A stretch of 34,767 bases of DNA, taken from the NCBI GenBank assembly GCA_017413105.1, contig JAFPVA010000112.1:1-34767 (forward strand), written 5' to 3'. Shown piece after piece: positions 23,018-31,371 of this stretch. The first letter of the stretch is position 1; every line of letters starts with the position of its first letter. The DNA comes from Butyrivibrio sp. (GTDB lineage Bacteria; Bacillota; Clostridia; Lachnospirales; Lachnospiraceae). The position numbers were made by a program, and so were the translations under genes. Under the pieces are notes generated by a model. The model was not told the DNA's origin. It was given only the letters and a program-made list of their open reading frames with translations, and did no database searches.

Positions 23018-25468
23018 TCAGGCTGACGCTTTATTTGCATCAGCCTGGTTAGAGTTCTTTTCGATAAATTTTGTGTTGATAACCTGATACAGCATGGTCT
23101 CCTTCGGGAACCTGTCAACAAATGGCAGGATAACATTGCCATAAAAAATAAGTCCTTCACCTTCTCCCGAATGTGTAACATACGAAAGCTGATGTGGACT
23201 TATGTTGAGCTGCTTCGCCAGGATTGCCCTGTCTCCCACGGCCTGATTGAGCATGAGAATGAAGTCAGAGTTCTCAAAAATATTCTCAATCTCACGGGAA
23301 GCTAAGAGATCCTTTATGTTCTGGGTTATACCTGTTGGCATTCCGCCCCACTTTCTGAAACGCTTCCAGATCTCTACTGTATAAGCTGCCGTCTGATCTT
23401 CACGCAACAAAAGATGGAGCTCATCAATGTAGTATCTTGTACTCTTTCCAAGTTCTCTGTTAGCAGAAACCCTGCCCCATACTGCATCCTCTACAATAAG
23501 CATGCCAATCTTCTTAAGCTGCTTGCCCAGATCCTTGATATCAAAGCAGACTATTCTGTTGTTAATATCAACATTGGTGCGATGATTGAACACGTTCAAG
23601 GAACCTGAAACATAGATTTCAAGCGCTGTTGCTACAAACTTTGCTTCCGGTTCTTCCTGCTTAAGAAGCTCATTATAGAGGTCTTCCAAAATAGGAATGT
23701 TCTCCGGTCTCGGATCTTCAAGATATTTTCTGTAGATCATCCTTGTACATCTGTCAATGACTGTCCTCTCTGCAGGCTTAAGTCCATCTCTTGAACCAAG
23801 GATGAGCTCACATAGAGACAAAATGAAATCCACCTTCAGCATGACCGGGTTATCATCATCAGAATAGTTCATGTTGATATCCATTGGATTTACGTACTGG
23901 TCTGATGTAGGACTGATGCGGATTACCTGTCCTCCAAGATATTCGACCATTGCACGATACTCATTTTCCGGATCACAGATAATAATGTCATCATCTGTTA
24001 CCATGAATGCATTTGCGATCTCCCTCTTCGCTGCAAATGATTTACCAGAACCGGGAGTTCCAAGAATAAGACCGTTAGGATTCTTAAGCAGTTTCCTGTC
24101 AACCATGATAAGATTGTTGGAAAGTGCATTTAGTCCATAATATAATGCTCCCCTGTGGTCCTGGAACAGCTCCTGTGTTGTGAATGGCACAAATATCGCA
24201 GTAGAGCTTGTAGTCATTCCCCTCTGAATATCCACCTCGTTATATGCAAGTGGCAGTGAGCTCACAAATCCCTGCTCCTGCTGGAAGTCCAGACGCACAA
24301 GGTTGCAGCTATGTTTCTGCGCAATAGAAGAAGCCTGAAATATATTATTATCAAGCTCTTCCTTTGTTCTTCCGGTATTCATGATAAGGAAAGTCAGAAG
24401 AAACATTCTCTCATTCTGCTGCTGAAGTTCCTTCAGAAGGTCTTTGGCATCCTTGCCATAAGTAGCCAAATCTGAAGGAATTATGTCCATATCATATCCG
24501 GAACGGACTGCCTTTTTCTGTTCCTCAATCTTACTTCTATCAAGTTCGGTTATAGTGTGCTTAACAGTTTTTATCGCCTCATTCTGGTCTACAGACTGAA
24601 GGTGCATAGTCACAATCTGGCTTGATTCCATGCCCAGAATCTCAGCAAGCATTCTGTCGCTGATATCCGAAGCATCTATGGAAAGAAAGCTCATGGCACA
24701 CCATGTATCTCCCATCTTGAAATATCTGCCTGTCGGGAACTCGAAAGAGCTTGGCGCAACGAAGTCCTTTACTGAAAGTCCTGTCTTTACAAGATATTTC
24801 CAGTTGAAATGGAACTTTGAAGTATCTCCCATGTGCATTTCTTTATGCATGAGTTCAAGTCTCTCATAACCATTTAATGTACGGGCTATAACTCCCAGAG
24901 TCTTGAAGTTATTAAGGATATCCATCTCAATATGAACAAGTCTTGGCTTTGCTGACTTCATAGAGTCTGCATGGATACCGAAAGTAATGTACTTGGTCTT
25001 TGTAAGACCATTGTTACCGGCTTCCATGTTTTTAAGAAGCACTCCGGAATACTCATCACGAGTGTCGTTAAACCTGTCATCCTGATGCTGGATCTTTATC
25101 TTTTTCTCAAAATCTCCTACTTCAGTAGCAAAGTTCATGAAGGAAAGCTCGAAGTGAACGGAGCTGTCAAAGAAATTAAGGAAGCTGCACCACTCCTCAA
25201 ATATCTCCTTCTTATCCTCCTGCTGTGCAAGCTGATAGTTGATATCCTGGAACTGTATCGTCTTAGTATAGTAATCTACTCCGACTCTGCAGATACCATC
25301 AGGGAACATCCTCTCAAAAGGAATCGTCTGCTGTGCAGTCCTCGGAGTTCCATCATTCTTCTGAGCATTCTTAATGATCTGTTTTATTTCTTTCTGTTCA
25401 CGTTTTGACAGGCCTTCCGGCATATCAAACTCTCTTGTGTTCTTATTTTTCAGTGGAAGAACGAACAA
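23018..25468 (-). CDS. VirB4-family conjugation ATPase
   Basis: The 816-residue ATPase powers the type IV secretion channel. Walker A is GTPGSGKS at 470-477, and Walker B YYIDELH at 679-685, followed by the arginine-rich TQNIKDLLAS motif. The N-terminal 250 residues match the VirB4 N-terminal domain. It starts at a TTG with AGGAGG 9 bases upstream and overlaps the PrgI gene by 26 bp; a later ATG at 25423 is a less likely start. No membrane helix is seen. Confidence 0.93.
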   Translation of the reverse strand: MFVLPLKNKNTREFDMPEGLSKREQKEIKQIIKNAQKNDGTPRTAQQTIPFERMFPDGICRVGVDYYTKTIQFQDINYQLAQQEDKKEIFEEWCSFLNFFDSSVHFELSFMNFATEVGDFEKKIKIQHQDDRFNDTRDEYSGVLLKNMEAGNNGLTKTKYITFGIHADSMKSAKPRLVHIEMDILNNFKTLGVIARTLNGYERLELMHKEMHMGDTSKFHFNWKYLVKTGLSVKDFVAPSSFEFPTGRYFKMGDTWCAMSFLSIDASDISDRMLAEILGMESSQIVTMHLQSVDQNEAIKTVKHTITELDRSKIEEQKKAVRSGYDMDIIPSDLATYGKDAKDLLKELQQQNERMFLLTFLIMNTGRTKEELDNNIFQASSIAQKHSCNLVRLDFQQEQGFVSSLPLAYNEVDIQRGMTTSSTAIFVPFTTQELFQDHRGALYYGLNALSNNLIMVDRKLLKNPNGLILGTPGSGKSFAAKREIANAFMVTDDDIIICDPENEYRAMVEYLGGQVIRISPTSDQYVNPMDINMNYSDDDNPVMLKVDFILSLCELILGSRDGLKPAERTVIDRCTRMIYRKYLEDPRPENIPILEDLYNELLKQEEPEAKFVATALEIYVSGSLNVFNHRTNVDINNRIVCFDIKDLGKQLKKIGMLIVEDAVWGRVSANRELGKSTRYYIDELHLLLREDQTAAYTVEIWKRFRKWGGMPTGITQNIKDLLASREIENIFENSDFILMLNQAVGDRAILAKQLNISPHQLSYVTHSGEGEGLIFYGNVILPFVDRFPKETMLYQVINTKFIEKNSNQADANKASA

Positions 25469-25826
25469 TCTTTTCCACCTCCTTCTCTGCAGCCGCCTGT
25501 CTCATCAGGGCTGCATAATAGTTATCCGTTTTGTACGGTCTTTTCTTAGGCCTTATGAAAATAGCCTCAATAAAATGCCCAAGGTACACTTCCAAAGGTC
25601 TTCCGTTCTTTTCATACATGGCAAAAAAGAATATAGGCATCATAATTACCATCATTCCCATTACTGCCACATTTACCGTAGCCACGCTCTTTATAAGAAA
25701 AAATGACGGCACTCCTATAAGCGCCGCCACTCCAAAGCATATGAGCTGTCTTTTAGTTAAGTTGAAAAGAATCTTGCTTTTGACCTTTGTTAAGTCCCTG
25801 GGGACACTGATGTACGAAGCTGCCAT
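25443..25826 (-). CDS. PrgI-family membrane protein (VirB3-like)
   Basis: The 127-residue protein begins SYISVPRDLTKVKSKILFNLTKRQLICFGVAALIGVPSFFLIKSVATVNVAVMGMMVIMMPIFFFAMYEKNGRPLEVYLGHFIEA, the PrgI pattern with two transmembrane helices (about 30-48 and 51-70). PrgI is VirB3-like and works with VirB4, encoded directly downstream. It lies 12 bp downstream of the TrbL-like gene. Confidence 0.9.
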   Translation of the reverse strand: MAASYISVPRDLTKVKSKILFNLTKRQLICFGVAALIGVPSFFLIKSVATVNVAVMGMMVIMMPIFFFAMYEKNGRPLEVYLGHFIEAIFIRPKKRPYKTDNYYAALMRQAAAEKEVEKIVRSSTEK

Positions 25827-25838
25827 ATAATCCTCCTG

Positions 25839-26705
25839 TTACATTGCGTTCAGAATAGCCTTGCTTACTGTGCTTGTCTTGAACAGTGACAATCCAAGAA
25901 GGAATGTATATCCAAGTACAGTCCAGAGCGAACCGACTATATCTGATGAATATGAAATCGTTGAGATCAGCATTGCATAGATACCAACGCATATCATAAT
26001 GAGAAATCCCTGGAATCCAAGAGCAAACAGGCTCTTAACAAAATGGATTCCTATTATTCCATGTTCCTTGCTGCCAAAAGTTGAAAATGGTATTGGAGCC
26101 ATGGAAACATACATGTAGATCTCAATCATACGGACCATAATGATTACAAAAATGAGCTTTGACGCAAGCTGTGTCAGAATCATGATTATCGAAACCTGGA
26201 AAAACAGAGCAAATATGCTCCAGATATCCATAGCCCTTATTGTTGATTCCATAGCCGCCAGTGCTGATGCATCAATAGCTGTTGAAGCACTGATGATTCC
26301 CCCTGCGCTTGTTATAACGTGCTGGGCTACATCAAACACTGCCATGGTGAAATCAAATGTATGCGTTATAAGCTCAACTGCAACAGTTGTCTTTAGTATC
26401 CACTTGAAAATGAACCAGGTCTCAAAGTTCGCAAGGTTGTTGTAGCTGATTATCAGCTGTATCAGTTCATAACAGGCCACAAAAGTCAGGACTATGCCGG
26501 CAATCGGCATTATGACAGTATCGGATATGTTTTTGATCATGTTAAAGACTGACGGAGAAAAAGCTGACGGTGTCCTTGCCACATCTGATGCAATAACACC
26601 CACCTGATCATTTACACAGTTAAACATACTGCTCAGACAGCTCATGAGATAAGGGATTATCAGCTCTTTTAAGTGCTCCTCAATCTGTTCAAATAATCTC
26701 TCCAA
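25839..26705 (-). CDS. TrbL/VirB6-like channel membrane protein (CD1107-like)
   Basis: The 288-residue protein has about six hydrophobic helices: around 60-80 (VIMPIAGIVLTFVACYELIQ), 100-120, 160-185, 185-205, 225-250 and 260-280. It fits the polytopic VirB6/TrbL family that lines the transfer channel. Position between Maff2 and PrgI is canonical. A strong hairpin (26739-26775) separates it from maff2, possibly adjusting expression. Confidence 0.85.
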   Translation of the reverse strand: MERLFEQIEEHLKELIIPYLMSCLSSMFNCVNDQVGVIASDVARTPSAFSPSVFNMIKNISDTVIMPIAGIVLTFVACYELIQLIISYNNLANFETWFIFKWILKTTVAVELITHTFDFTMAVFDVAQHVITSAGGIISASTAIDASALAAMESTIRAMDIWSIFALFFQVSIIMILTQLASKLIFVIIMVRMIEIYMYVSMAPIPFSTFGSKEHGIIGIHFVKSLFALGFQGFLIMICVGIYAMLISTISYSSDIVGSLWTVLGYTFLLGLSLFKTSTVSKAILNAM

Positions 26706-26738
26706 TCTGTGTCTCCTGTTCTTGTTTCGTTGTTGTTA

Positions 26739-26775
26739 AAAGAGCTGGTCATGGTTTTTACCACGCCAGCTCTTT
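26739..26775 (-). terminator. Strong hairpin between maff2 and the TrbL-like gene
   Basis: AAAGAGCTGG (26739-26748) pairs exactly with CCAGCTCTTT (26766-26775). On the minus strand TTTTAAC follows, a short T-run, so it may be a leaky terminator or an mRNA-stabilising stem that gives Maff2 higher expression than its downstream partners. Confidence 0.5.
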
Positions 26776-26814
26776 ATGAGTACCATATTCAGTTTTTATT
26801 TTTCTTCTGACAGA

Positions 26815-27027
26815 TCAGAAAAGACCTGAAAGAAGAGGAATGAGTGTTGTTCCGATTAAGGCAACACCACCTCCCGCCATCAGCTGCTTCATTCCCTGGC
26901 TCTTTGCGCCTGGGTTGTCATTGCCATAACCTTCAAGAAGGTTGATGATTCCCCATACTCCAAGGCCTGCGCCAAGGGCGATTACTACTGTCTGTAATGT
27001 TCCTACTGCTGAGTTAAAAAATGCCAT
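26815..27027 (-). CDS. Maff2-family small membrane protein
   Basis: The 70-residue protein reads MAFFNSAVGTLQTVVIALGAGLGVWGIINLLEGYGNDNPGAKSQGMKQLMAGGGVALIGTTLIPLLSGLF, the full Maff2 family length with two hydrophobic helices; it resembles a VirB2-like pilin in layout. I start at 27027 by homology although there is no ribosome binding site upstream of this ATG. The frame stays open to 27306, which would add 93 residues derived from the transposon end; this extension is probably artefactual. Translation may instead be coupled to a small upstream ORF. Confidence 0.85.
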   Translation of the reverse strand: MAFFNSAVGTLQTVVIALGAGLGVWGIINLLEGYGNDNPGAKSQGMKQLMAGGGVALIGTTLIPLLSGLF

Positions 27028-27143
27028 AATGTTTTTGGGAACCGGATTTTTGTTTTGTTCATTTTTTTGTTCATTTCTTGTGATTGCCAGAGGAACTGGA
27101 AAGCAAATCCCATTGTTTTTTTGTTTATTTTGGGACCCATCAC
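27003..27143 (-). CDS. Possible leader ORF coupled to maff2
   Basis: A 46-codon frame starts at GTG 27143 with AAGGAGGA 9 bases upstream, the best ribosome binding site in this region. It ends at 27003, 25 bases inside maff2, in another frame. Such overlap could let ribosomes reinitiate at the maff2 ATG, which lacks its own site. The peptide has no recognised domain. Confidence 0.3.
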   Translation of the reverse strand: MMGPKINKKTMGFAFQFLWQSQEMNKKMNKTKIRFPKTLWHFLTQQ

Positions 27144-27300
27144 CGGTTCCATCCTCCTTCTTAATTTGTGTACGCTTTCCACTTCTGGACAGATCACATT
27201 CGCAATATTCAGTTGTCTTCCCCAAAGCCCGTCGACTGACTTTGAGATATGCGCGCATAAAAATACCGCCCTGTTTTTTCAGTGCGGCTATATAGTAAAA
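27028..27300. other. Transposon left-end region, no recognised gene
   Basis: This 273-bp stretch between maff2 and the terminator holds two ATGAACAAAA copies (on the minus strand at 27062 and 27074 downward), a 12-bp perfect palindrome TATGCGCGCATA (27248-27259), and a hairpin at about 27267-27287 that is followed by TATTTTTA on the minus strand. I see no clear promoter for the downstream conjugation genes. Confidence 0.5.
27044..27074 (-). repeat. Left terminal inverted repeat of the transposon
   Basis: On the minus strand two ATGAACAAAA copies (first base at 27074 and 27062) precede AAATCC at 27049-27044. The sequence matches the right end in inverted orientation over 15 bp. Probably a binding site for the tyrosine recombinases. 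Confidence 0.6.
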
Positions 27301-27329
27301 GGACATCGAACTAATGATTTTCGATGCCC
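27293..27329 (-). terminator. Terminator of the transposon operon
   Basis: GGACATCGAA (27301-27310) and TTCGATGCCC (27320-27329) form a 10-base stem with one G-T pair. On the minus strand TCCTTTTACTATA follows. It ends transcription 28 bp after the repeat-protein stop and probably insulates maff2 from the transposon promoter. Confidence 0.7.
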
Positions 27330-27357
27330 TCTCGCTATTATGTTATTCAGTTGCCGT

Positions 27358-29100
27358 TCAGATAAGACGCCGTCTTTGCGGTGTCTTTCCATCACAGAAA
27401 GGGCACCCTTGCCCTACTGACCTTTGATTTGGCGAAGCCCTCCAGCTATGTCCGTTACTACACTTCCACCAAACCTCCCTGTTGGAACTCGGAAAAACAT
27501 CTTCCGGTCCTAAATCCCCATTAAGCTGATAATCCCATTCTTTTGCCATTTCGGGATTATTCTCTTTCAAGTCGTTATAGCCGGAATATACTACATGCTT
27601 GTTCTTTTTTCGATTACAATATGGACACCCCGTACCCTTTGTTCTATCACTTACAGATGTTTTCCAGCTATGGCCATACTTGCATTTCCACCAGACTTTC
27701 AGACGGCTGCCCTTTAAAAGATTTGAAGACTCAATTCTCTTGTTCCTTTCCCAGTCCCACTCTTCCATAAGCTCAGGATAGAGCGTCTTTATATCATTTA
27801 CCCCTGTTTCCGCTTTAGTACCTGCGCAATATGGGCAACCAGTATTTCCGTTTGTCCGACTTGCCAGCCTGACATGCCATTCATGTCCTTTATTGCACTT
27901 AAACCATATATATTTCTTGCTACTTGGACTGATACTATCCGGAGAGGTCCCATTGTTTCTGTCCTCATGCCATTCGGCAGCAATATCAGGGTATGTAGTC
28001 GCAAGGTCATTAAAACCTTTCAACACTTTCTTACCGCTACAATATGGACAGCCCGTCCCATAAAATCTGTTAGCAACAGTTGCCTGCCAGCCATGTCCGA
28101 GACTGCATCTCCACCACGCTTTATATTTCGACGCAAATGAAGTATTCACTGGCGTTTTATCCCCATTCTTCTCATAATCCCACTCCTGCGCCATGTAAGG
28201 TGCGGCATGAAACAGATCATTTTCACCTTCGATCACACGTTTACCATTGCAATACGGACAGCCTCCGCCCCTCGTCCTTACCGATACTGGTGCTTCCCAC
28301 TCGTGCCCACTATGGCAGATCCACCAGTATTTTTTGCTAGTCCCTGAAGTGATCATATCCGGTTTTTCATTATTATTCTTTTCATAATTCCATGAAGCTG
28401 CAATTTCCGGATATTTCGTGGCAAGATCATTAAATCCTTTCAAAACCTTTTGCCCTGCGCAATACGGGCAGCCTGCGCCGGCCTTTCTTGCGTAGATATA
28501 TGCCTGCCAGTTATGACCGCACCGGCCATTCCACCACACCTTCTTTTCAGTTCCTGCCATAACCATCTGAGGTGTCAAAGGATAGTTTTTCTCCCGGTCC
28601 CACTCATCCGCAAGAAAAGGATATGTCGTTGCAAGATCATTAAACCCTACAAGTATCTTCTGGCCTGCACAGTATGGGCACCCCCTCCCATCATGATTTC
28701 TTCTCGATACAGTATCCATCCAACTATGGCCATTAGAATCAATCCAATATACTTTTCTGTTACTTCCGGCAGTCACCATATCAGGTTTTAAGTTACCATT
28801 CCTTTCAAAATCCCATTCTTTAGCAAGCTCTTTATTTGCGCTGGCAAGATCGTTGAACCCCTTCAAAACCTTTTGCCCTGCACAATATGGACATCCATTT
28901 CCATTCGTATTCCGGCTTCCCACTGAAGCTCTCCAACTATGGGCATGTTCAGTACAGATCCACCAAACCTTTTTATCACTGCAGCCGGCAACATCGTATG
29001 GGGTGAGTGGACTGTTTTTTTCATAATCCCACTCCTGAGATACTTTAGGATTAACTACCGCAAGTGAATTTTTATCACGTATCAGTTTATTCGATCCCAT
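27358..29100 (-). CDS. Protein of eight 70-residue zinc-finger repeats
   Basis: The 580-residue protein consists almost entirely of eight tandem units. The CPYC (last one CPFC) motifs begin at residues 70, 141, 211, 281, 351, 422, 492 and 566, so the period is 70-71 residues, then 74. A unit reads: NDL, then EWDYEKN, then KVWWKC..GHSW.A.V..R..G.GCPYC. The C...GH plus CPYC set gives the ligands of a treble-clef zinc finger (PF14311/DUF4379-like). Unit 2 lacks the first Cys (YWIDSNGHSW) and unit 3 has it displaced (WWNGRCGHNW). In known relatives the repeats are often fused to Vsr/DUF559-type nuclease domains; none is present here. The gene overlaps the TnpC-like gene by 14 bp, so it is made with the recombinases. 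Role unknown; DNA binding is likely. Confidence 0.85.
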   Translation of the reverse strand: MGSNKLIRDKNSLAVVNPKVSQEWDYEKNSPLTPYDVAGCSDKKVWWICTEHAHSWRASVGSRNTNGNGCPYCAGQKVLKGFNDLASANKELAKEWDFERNGNLKPDMVTAGSNRKVYWIDSNGHSWMDTVSRRNHDGRGCPYCAGQKILVGFNDLATTYPFLADEWDREKNYPLTPQMVMAGTEKKVWWNGRCGHNWQAYIYARKAGAGCPYCAGQKVLKGFNDLATKYPEIAASWNYEKNNNEKPDMITSGTSKKYWWICHSGHEWEAPVSVRTRGGGCPYCNGKRVIEGENDLFHAAPYMAQEWDYEKNGDKTPVNTSFASKYKAWWRCSLGHGWQATVANRFYGTGCPYCSGKKVLKGFNDLATTYPDIAAEWHEDRNNGTSPDSISPSSKKYIWFKCNKGHEWHVRLASRTNGNTGCPYCAGTKAETGVNDIKTLYPELMEEWDWERNKRIESSNLLKGSRLKVWWKCKYGHSWKTSVSDRTKGTGCPYCNRKKNKHVVYSGYNDLKENNPEMAKEWDYQLNGDLGPEDVFPSSNREVWWKCSNGHSWRASPNQRSVGQGCPFCDGKTPQRRRLI

Positions 29101-29821
29101 CTTTCACCTGCTCCTCCATAGCTCTAAAAAGGCGATCCTGCTTTGATTCCTGCTCCTGAACTGTTCCCCTGATCCCCTTGAACGCCTCCGGAAACTTAGC
29201 TTCTATAAGCTCATCAAAAGCATCGGCACACACCGTATTGTTCTCAGAAACTGGTATTTTTTCCTGCTTTAAGAGTTCATTTGCAACAGACGGGTACAGA
29301 TACTTCTTGAGCATCTTCCTCATATATCTGCAAGCAAGCGTAAGGTGTCGGTTCTCTCTTTCAAGCTCTCTGATCCTTGTCTCAAGACGATTATTGGCAT
29401 CTCTGGCCTCCTGAAGTTCATTTGGATCTGCCTTATGCGATCTCAGCCTTTCATTTTCCTTTTCCGTATTCACTGAAGCCTCATATACAGATTTCCAATA
29501 TTCATCCAGCTCTCGTATACAGGTCTTGAATTCACTGATGTTCCTGCTCTTAATAAGCAGCGCATCAATGTCCAGAGTCCGATATGCCTTTGATGTTACA
29601 CCGCTATCGCCACCTGCTTTTTTCTTCATGTCTTCAATAAAATCATTGACAGCCTTATCCCTCCTGAAGTCATAAGCCTTGGCATCACTCCCGTGTTTTT
29701 CTGCGTACCTGGCAAAGTTGGAACACTTCAGCCTGGCAATGTTTCCTTCGCCCTCTGTTTCAAAGTATTCCCTTGCAAAATTCACCAACATTTCCGAGCT
29801 ATTCTTTTTATTTCTACCCAT
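29087..29821 (-). CDS. TnpC-like transposition accessory protein (DUF6262 type)
   Basis: The 244-residue protein resembles Tn554 TnpC: a small basic N-terminal domain (GRNKKNSSEMLVNFAREYFETEGEGNIARLKCSNFARYAEKHG, the DUF6262 pattern) followed by a long coiled coil (about 115-175, KENERLRSHKADPNELQEARDANNRLETRIRELERENRHL). Tn554 TnpC (125 residues) influences transposition frequency and orientation; this one is twice as long. I chose the ATG at 29821, with GGAGGAAAT upstream, over the GTG at 29827. It overlaps both neighbouring genes. Confidence 0.8.
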   Translation of the reverse strand: MGRNKKNSSEMLVNFAREYFETEGEGNIARLKCSNFARYAEKHGSDAKAYDFRRDKAVNDFIEDMKKKAGGDSGVTSKAYRTLDIDALLIKSRNISEFKTCIRELDEYWKSVYEASVNTEKENERLRSHKADPNELQEARDANNRLETRIRELERENRHLTLACRYMRKMLKKYLYPSVANELLKQEKIPVSENNTVCADAFDELIEAKFPEAFKGIRGTVQEQESKQDRLFRAMEEQVKDGIE

Positions 29822-29823
29822 TG

Positions 29824-31371
29824 TCACATTTCCTCCATGTACTGTCTGAACAAAACACCTGCATAATCATTACCGGCCTTACACAGCCTTGCCATTGCCG
29901 CTTGTATGCTTTCGGTCTGTCCGTTGCCCTTTCTTACAGCCTCGATCATCTGCATCAGGAATTCTCCCGACATATCTACAGCTTCCTTCCGTTCATTACG
30001 GATACTCAATCTCAAGCCCTGCCTGTCCGGATAAAAATGCCTGCAGTCATGACATTCGCCAAGGCGCATCTGACCCTGAAAGTTTTTAACGCACTCTGAT
30101 ATATCTCCCCTCTCAACCGGAAGATAGTCACAATACCCATCAGACAGGCGTACCTTATGTTCCGGAAGCGTTATCGGAAAAAACAATTTTCCATCCAGCA
30201 CAGCTCTCTGATCACCGGAATGACAGTATTCATAGACCGTACTTTCAACGATGGTCGAAAGATTGGAATAATAATTTGAGCTTATGTCTATATCCTCATG
30301 TCCCGCCAACTCCCTGCAGATCACAGGCGATCCACCTGAAAGCATCAGATTTATCATTGCAAGATGCCTTGTATCGCCAAGATTAACAGCTGTCTCATCC
30401 ATCATGAGCTCCTGTCTCAGGAACTTGTGTAAGCGATAATTCATCTGCTGGTAAGACAGATACCATGTCTGTGCGTCTTTCCCCGGAATGAGAAGCGTTA
30501 TGTTCTCGTCCCTTCTGATCTTCCTGGTTCTTTTTACATACAACTGTATCTCCTTGTACAGTTCTTCCGGTATTCCGTATTCGCAGATTTCATAATCATC
30601 GTTTACCTTATAGCGCTTCTTTTCATGGTTCTTCTTATTCCTCGTTCTCCTGACCTTAATAAAATATCCATCGCTTTCACTCCGAATACATTTCTTCGGG
30701 ATGAGGAGGAATTCTGTGGGCCGGAGCGGCAGAATTGAAGTAAGCTTCCACCAGAAGAATACCGGAAAATAATATACTTTCTTCTGTTCATCCGCCGATC
30801 TCCAAAAATCAGCAAGCCTCGCATCAAACCTAAGATAATTACTGAATTCCTCAAGTTTTCTGCTCTTACTCTTTTTCCATATCTGGCTGTTTTTATCATC
30901 ATCGAGCGATTCTAATACCCTATCCCTGCTTTCAGAATCCCCCGGAAGAGCACCGAGGAATTCCAACACATGGGATCCGTTCCTTCCATAGGACACCTCG
31001 TCAGGATCCATATATGCAATATCAAGAATATCCTTACATACAGTGCATAAATGTCCCAAGACCACTTCCCCCAGTCTCATAACAATGAATGTCTTCATAC
31101 AAAGCTTGAATTTGGCTGCATTCAGGCCGCTCCACTTTCCAGCTTTTGCAGAATATTTTCTTCCATCGATCACAAAGCGAAAACGGTAATCCTTCAGCTC
31201 GTTATTAAGCACCCACTCATCATCTTCAAAACTGCCTTTAACAACTACACTTTCTGACCTATAACGTTCAAAATCATCTCTGGCATTCCTTATCGCTTTA
31301 TTGTCTATCGTGTATAAGGTCAGGTATCTTGAATAGCTGTCATTTACCTCCTCATTCATTAGCGGCCGCAT
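29824..31371 (-). CDS. Tyrosine recombinase, TnpB-like (second copy)
   Basis: The 515-residue protein carries R217 (LPLRPTEFLLIP), R335 (GDTRHLAMINLMLSGG), H358 (ELAGHED) and Y367 or Y368 (DISSNYYSN), the order of a tyrosine recombinase active site. The His of the usual HxxR box is replaced by Asp. The C terminus has a Cys cluster (C414, C427, C440, C443: CHDCRHFYPD) of the kind found in Tn554 TnpB. It overlaps the TnpB-like gene by 20 bp and TnpC by a few bases. Its partners are the other two recombinases. Confidence 0.85.
   Translation of the reverse strand: MRPLMNEEVNDSYSRYLTLYTIDNKAIRNARDDFERYRSESVVVKGSFEDDEWVLNNELKDYRFRFVIDGRKYSAKAGKWSGLNAAKFKLCMKTFIVMRLGEVVLGHLCTVCKDILDIAYMDPDEVSYGRNGSHVLEFLGALPGDSESRDRVLESLDDDKNSQIWKKSKSRKLEEFSNYLRFDARLADFWRSADEQKKVYYFPVFFWWKLTSILPLRPTEFLLIPKKCIRSESDGYFIKVRRTRNKKNHEKKRYKVNDDYEICEYGIPEELYKEIQLYVKRTRKIRRDENITLLIPGKDAQTWYLSYQQMNYRLHKFLRQELMMDETAVNLGDTRHLAMINLMLSGGSPVICRELAGHEDIDISSNYYSNLSTIVESTVYEYCHSGDQRAVLDGKLFFPITLPEHKVRLSDGYCDYLPVERGDISECVKNFQGQMRLGECHDCRHFYPDRQGLRLSIRNERKEAVDMSGEFLMQMIEAVRKGNGQTESIQAAMARLCKAGNDYAGVLFRQYMEEM

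Noticed and set aside
27028-27306. 163-residue Maff2 fusion protein
   Set aside because: Maff2 proteins are about 70 residues. The extra 93 codons start inside a terminator hairpin and derive from the transposon end, so they are more likely fortuitous than a functional fusion.
29178-29414. Plus-strand frames inside the recombinase operon
   Set aside because: All are shadows of the minus-strand genes and carry no recognisable domain.
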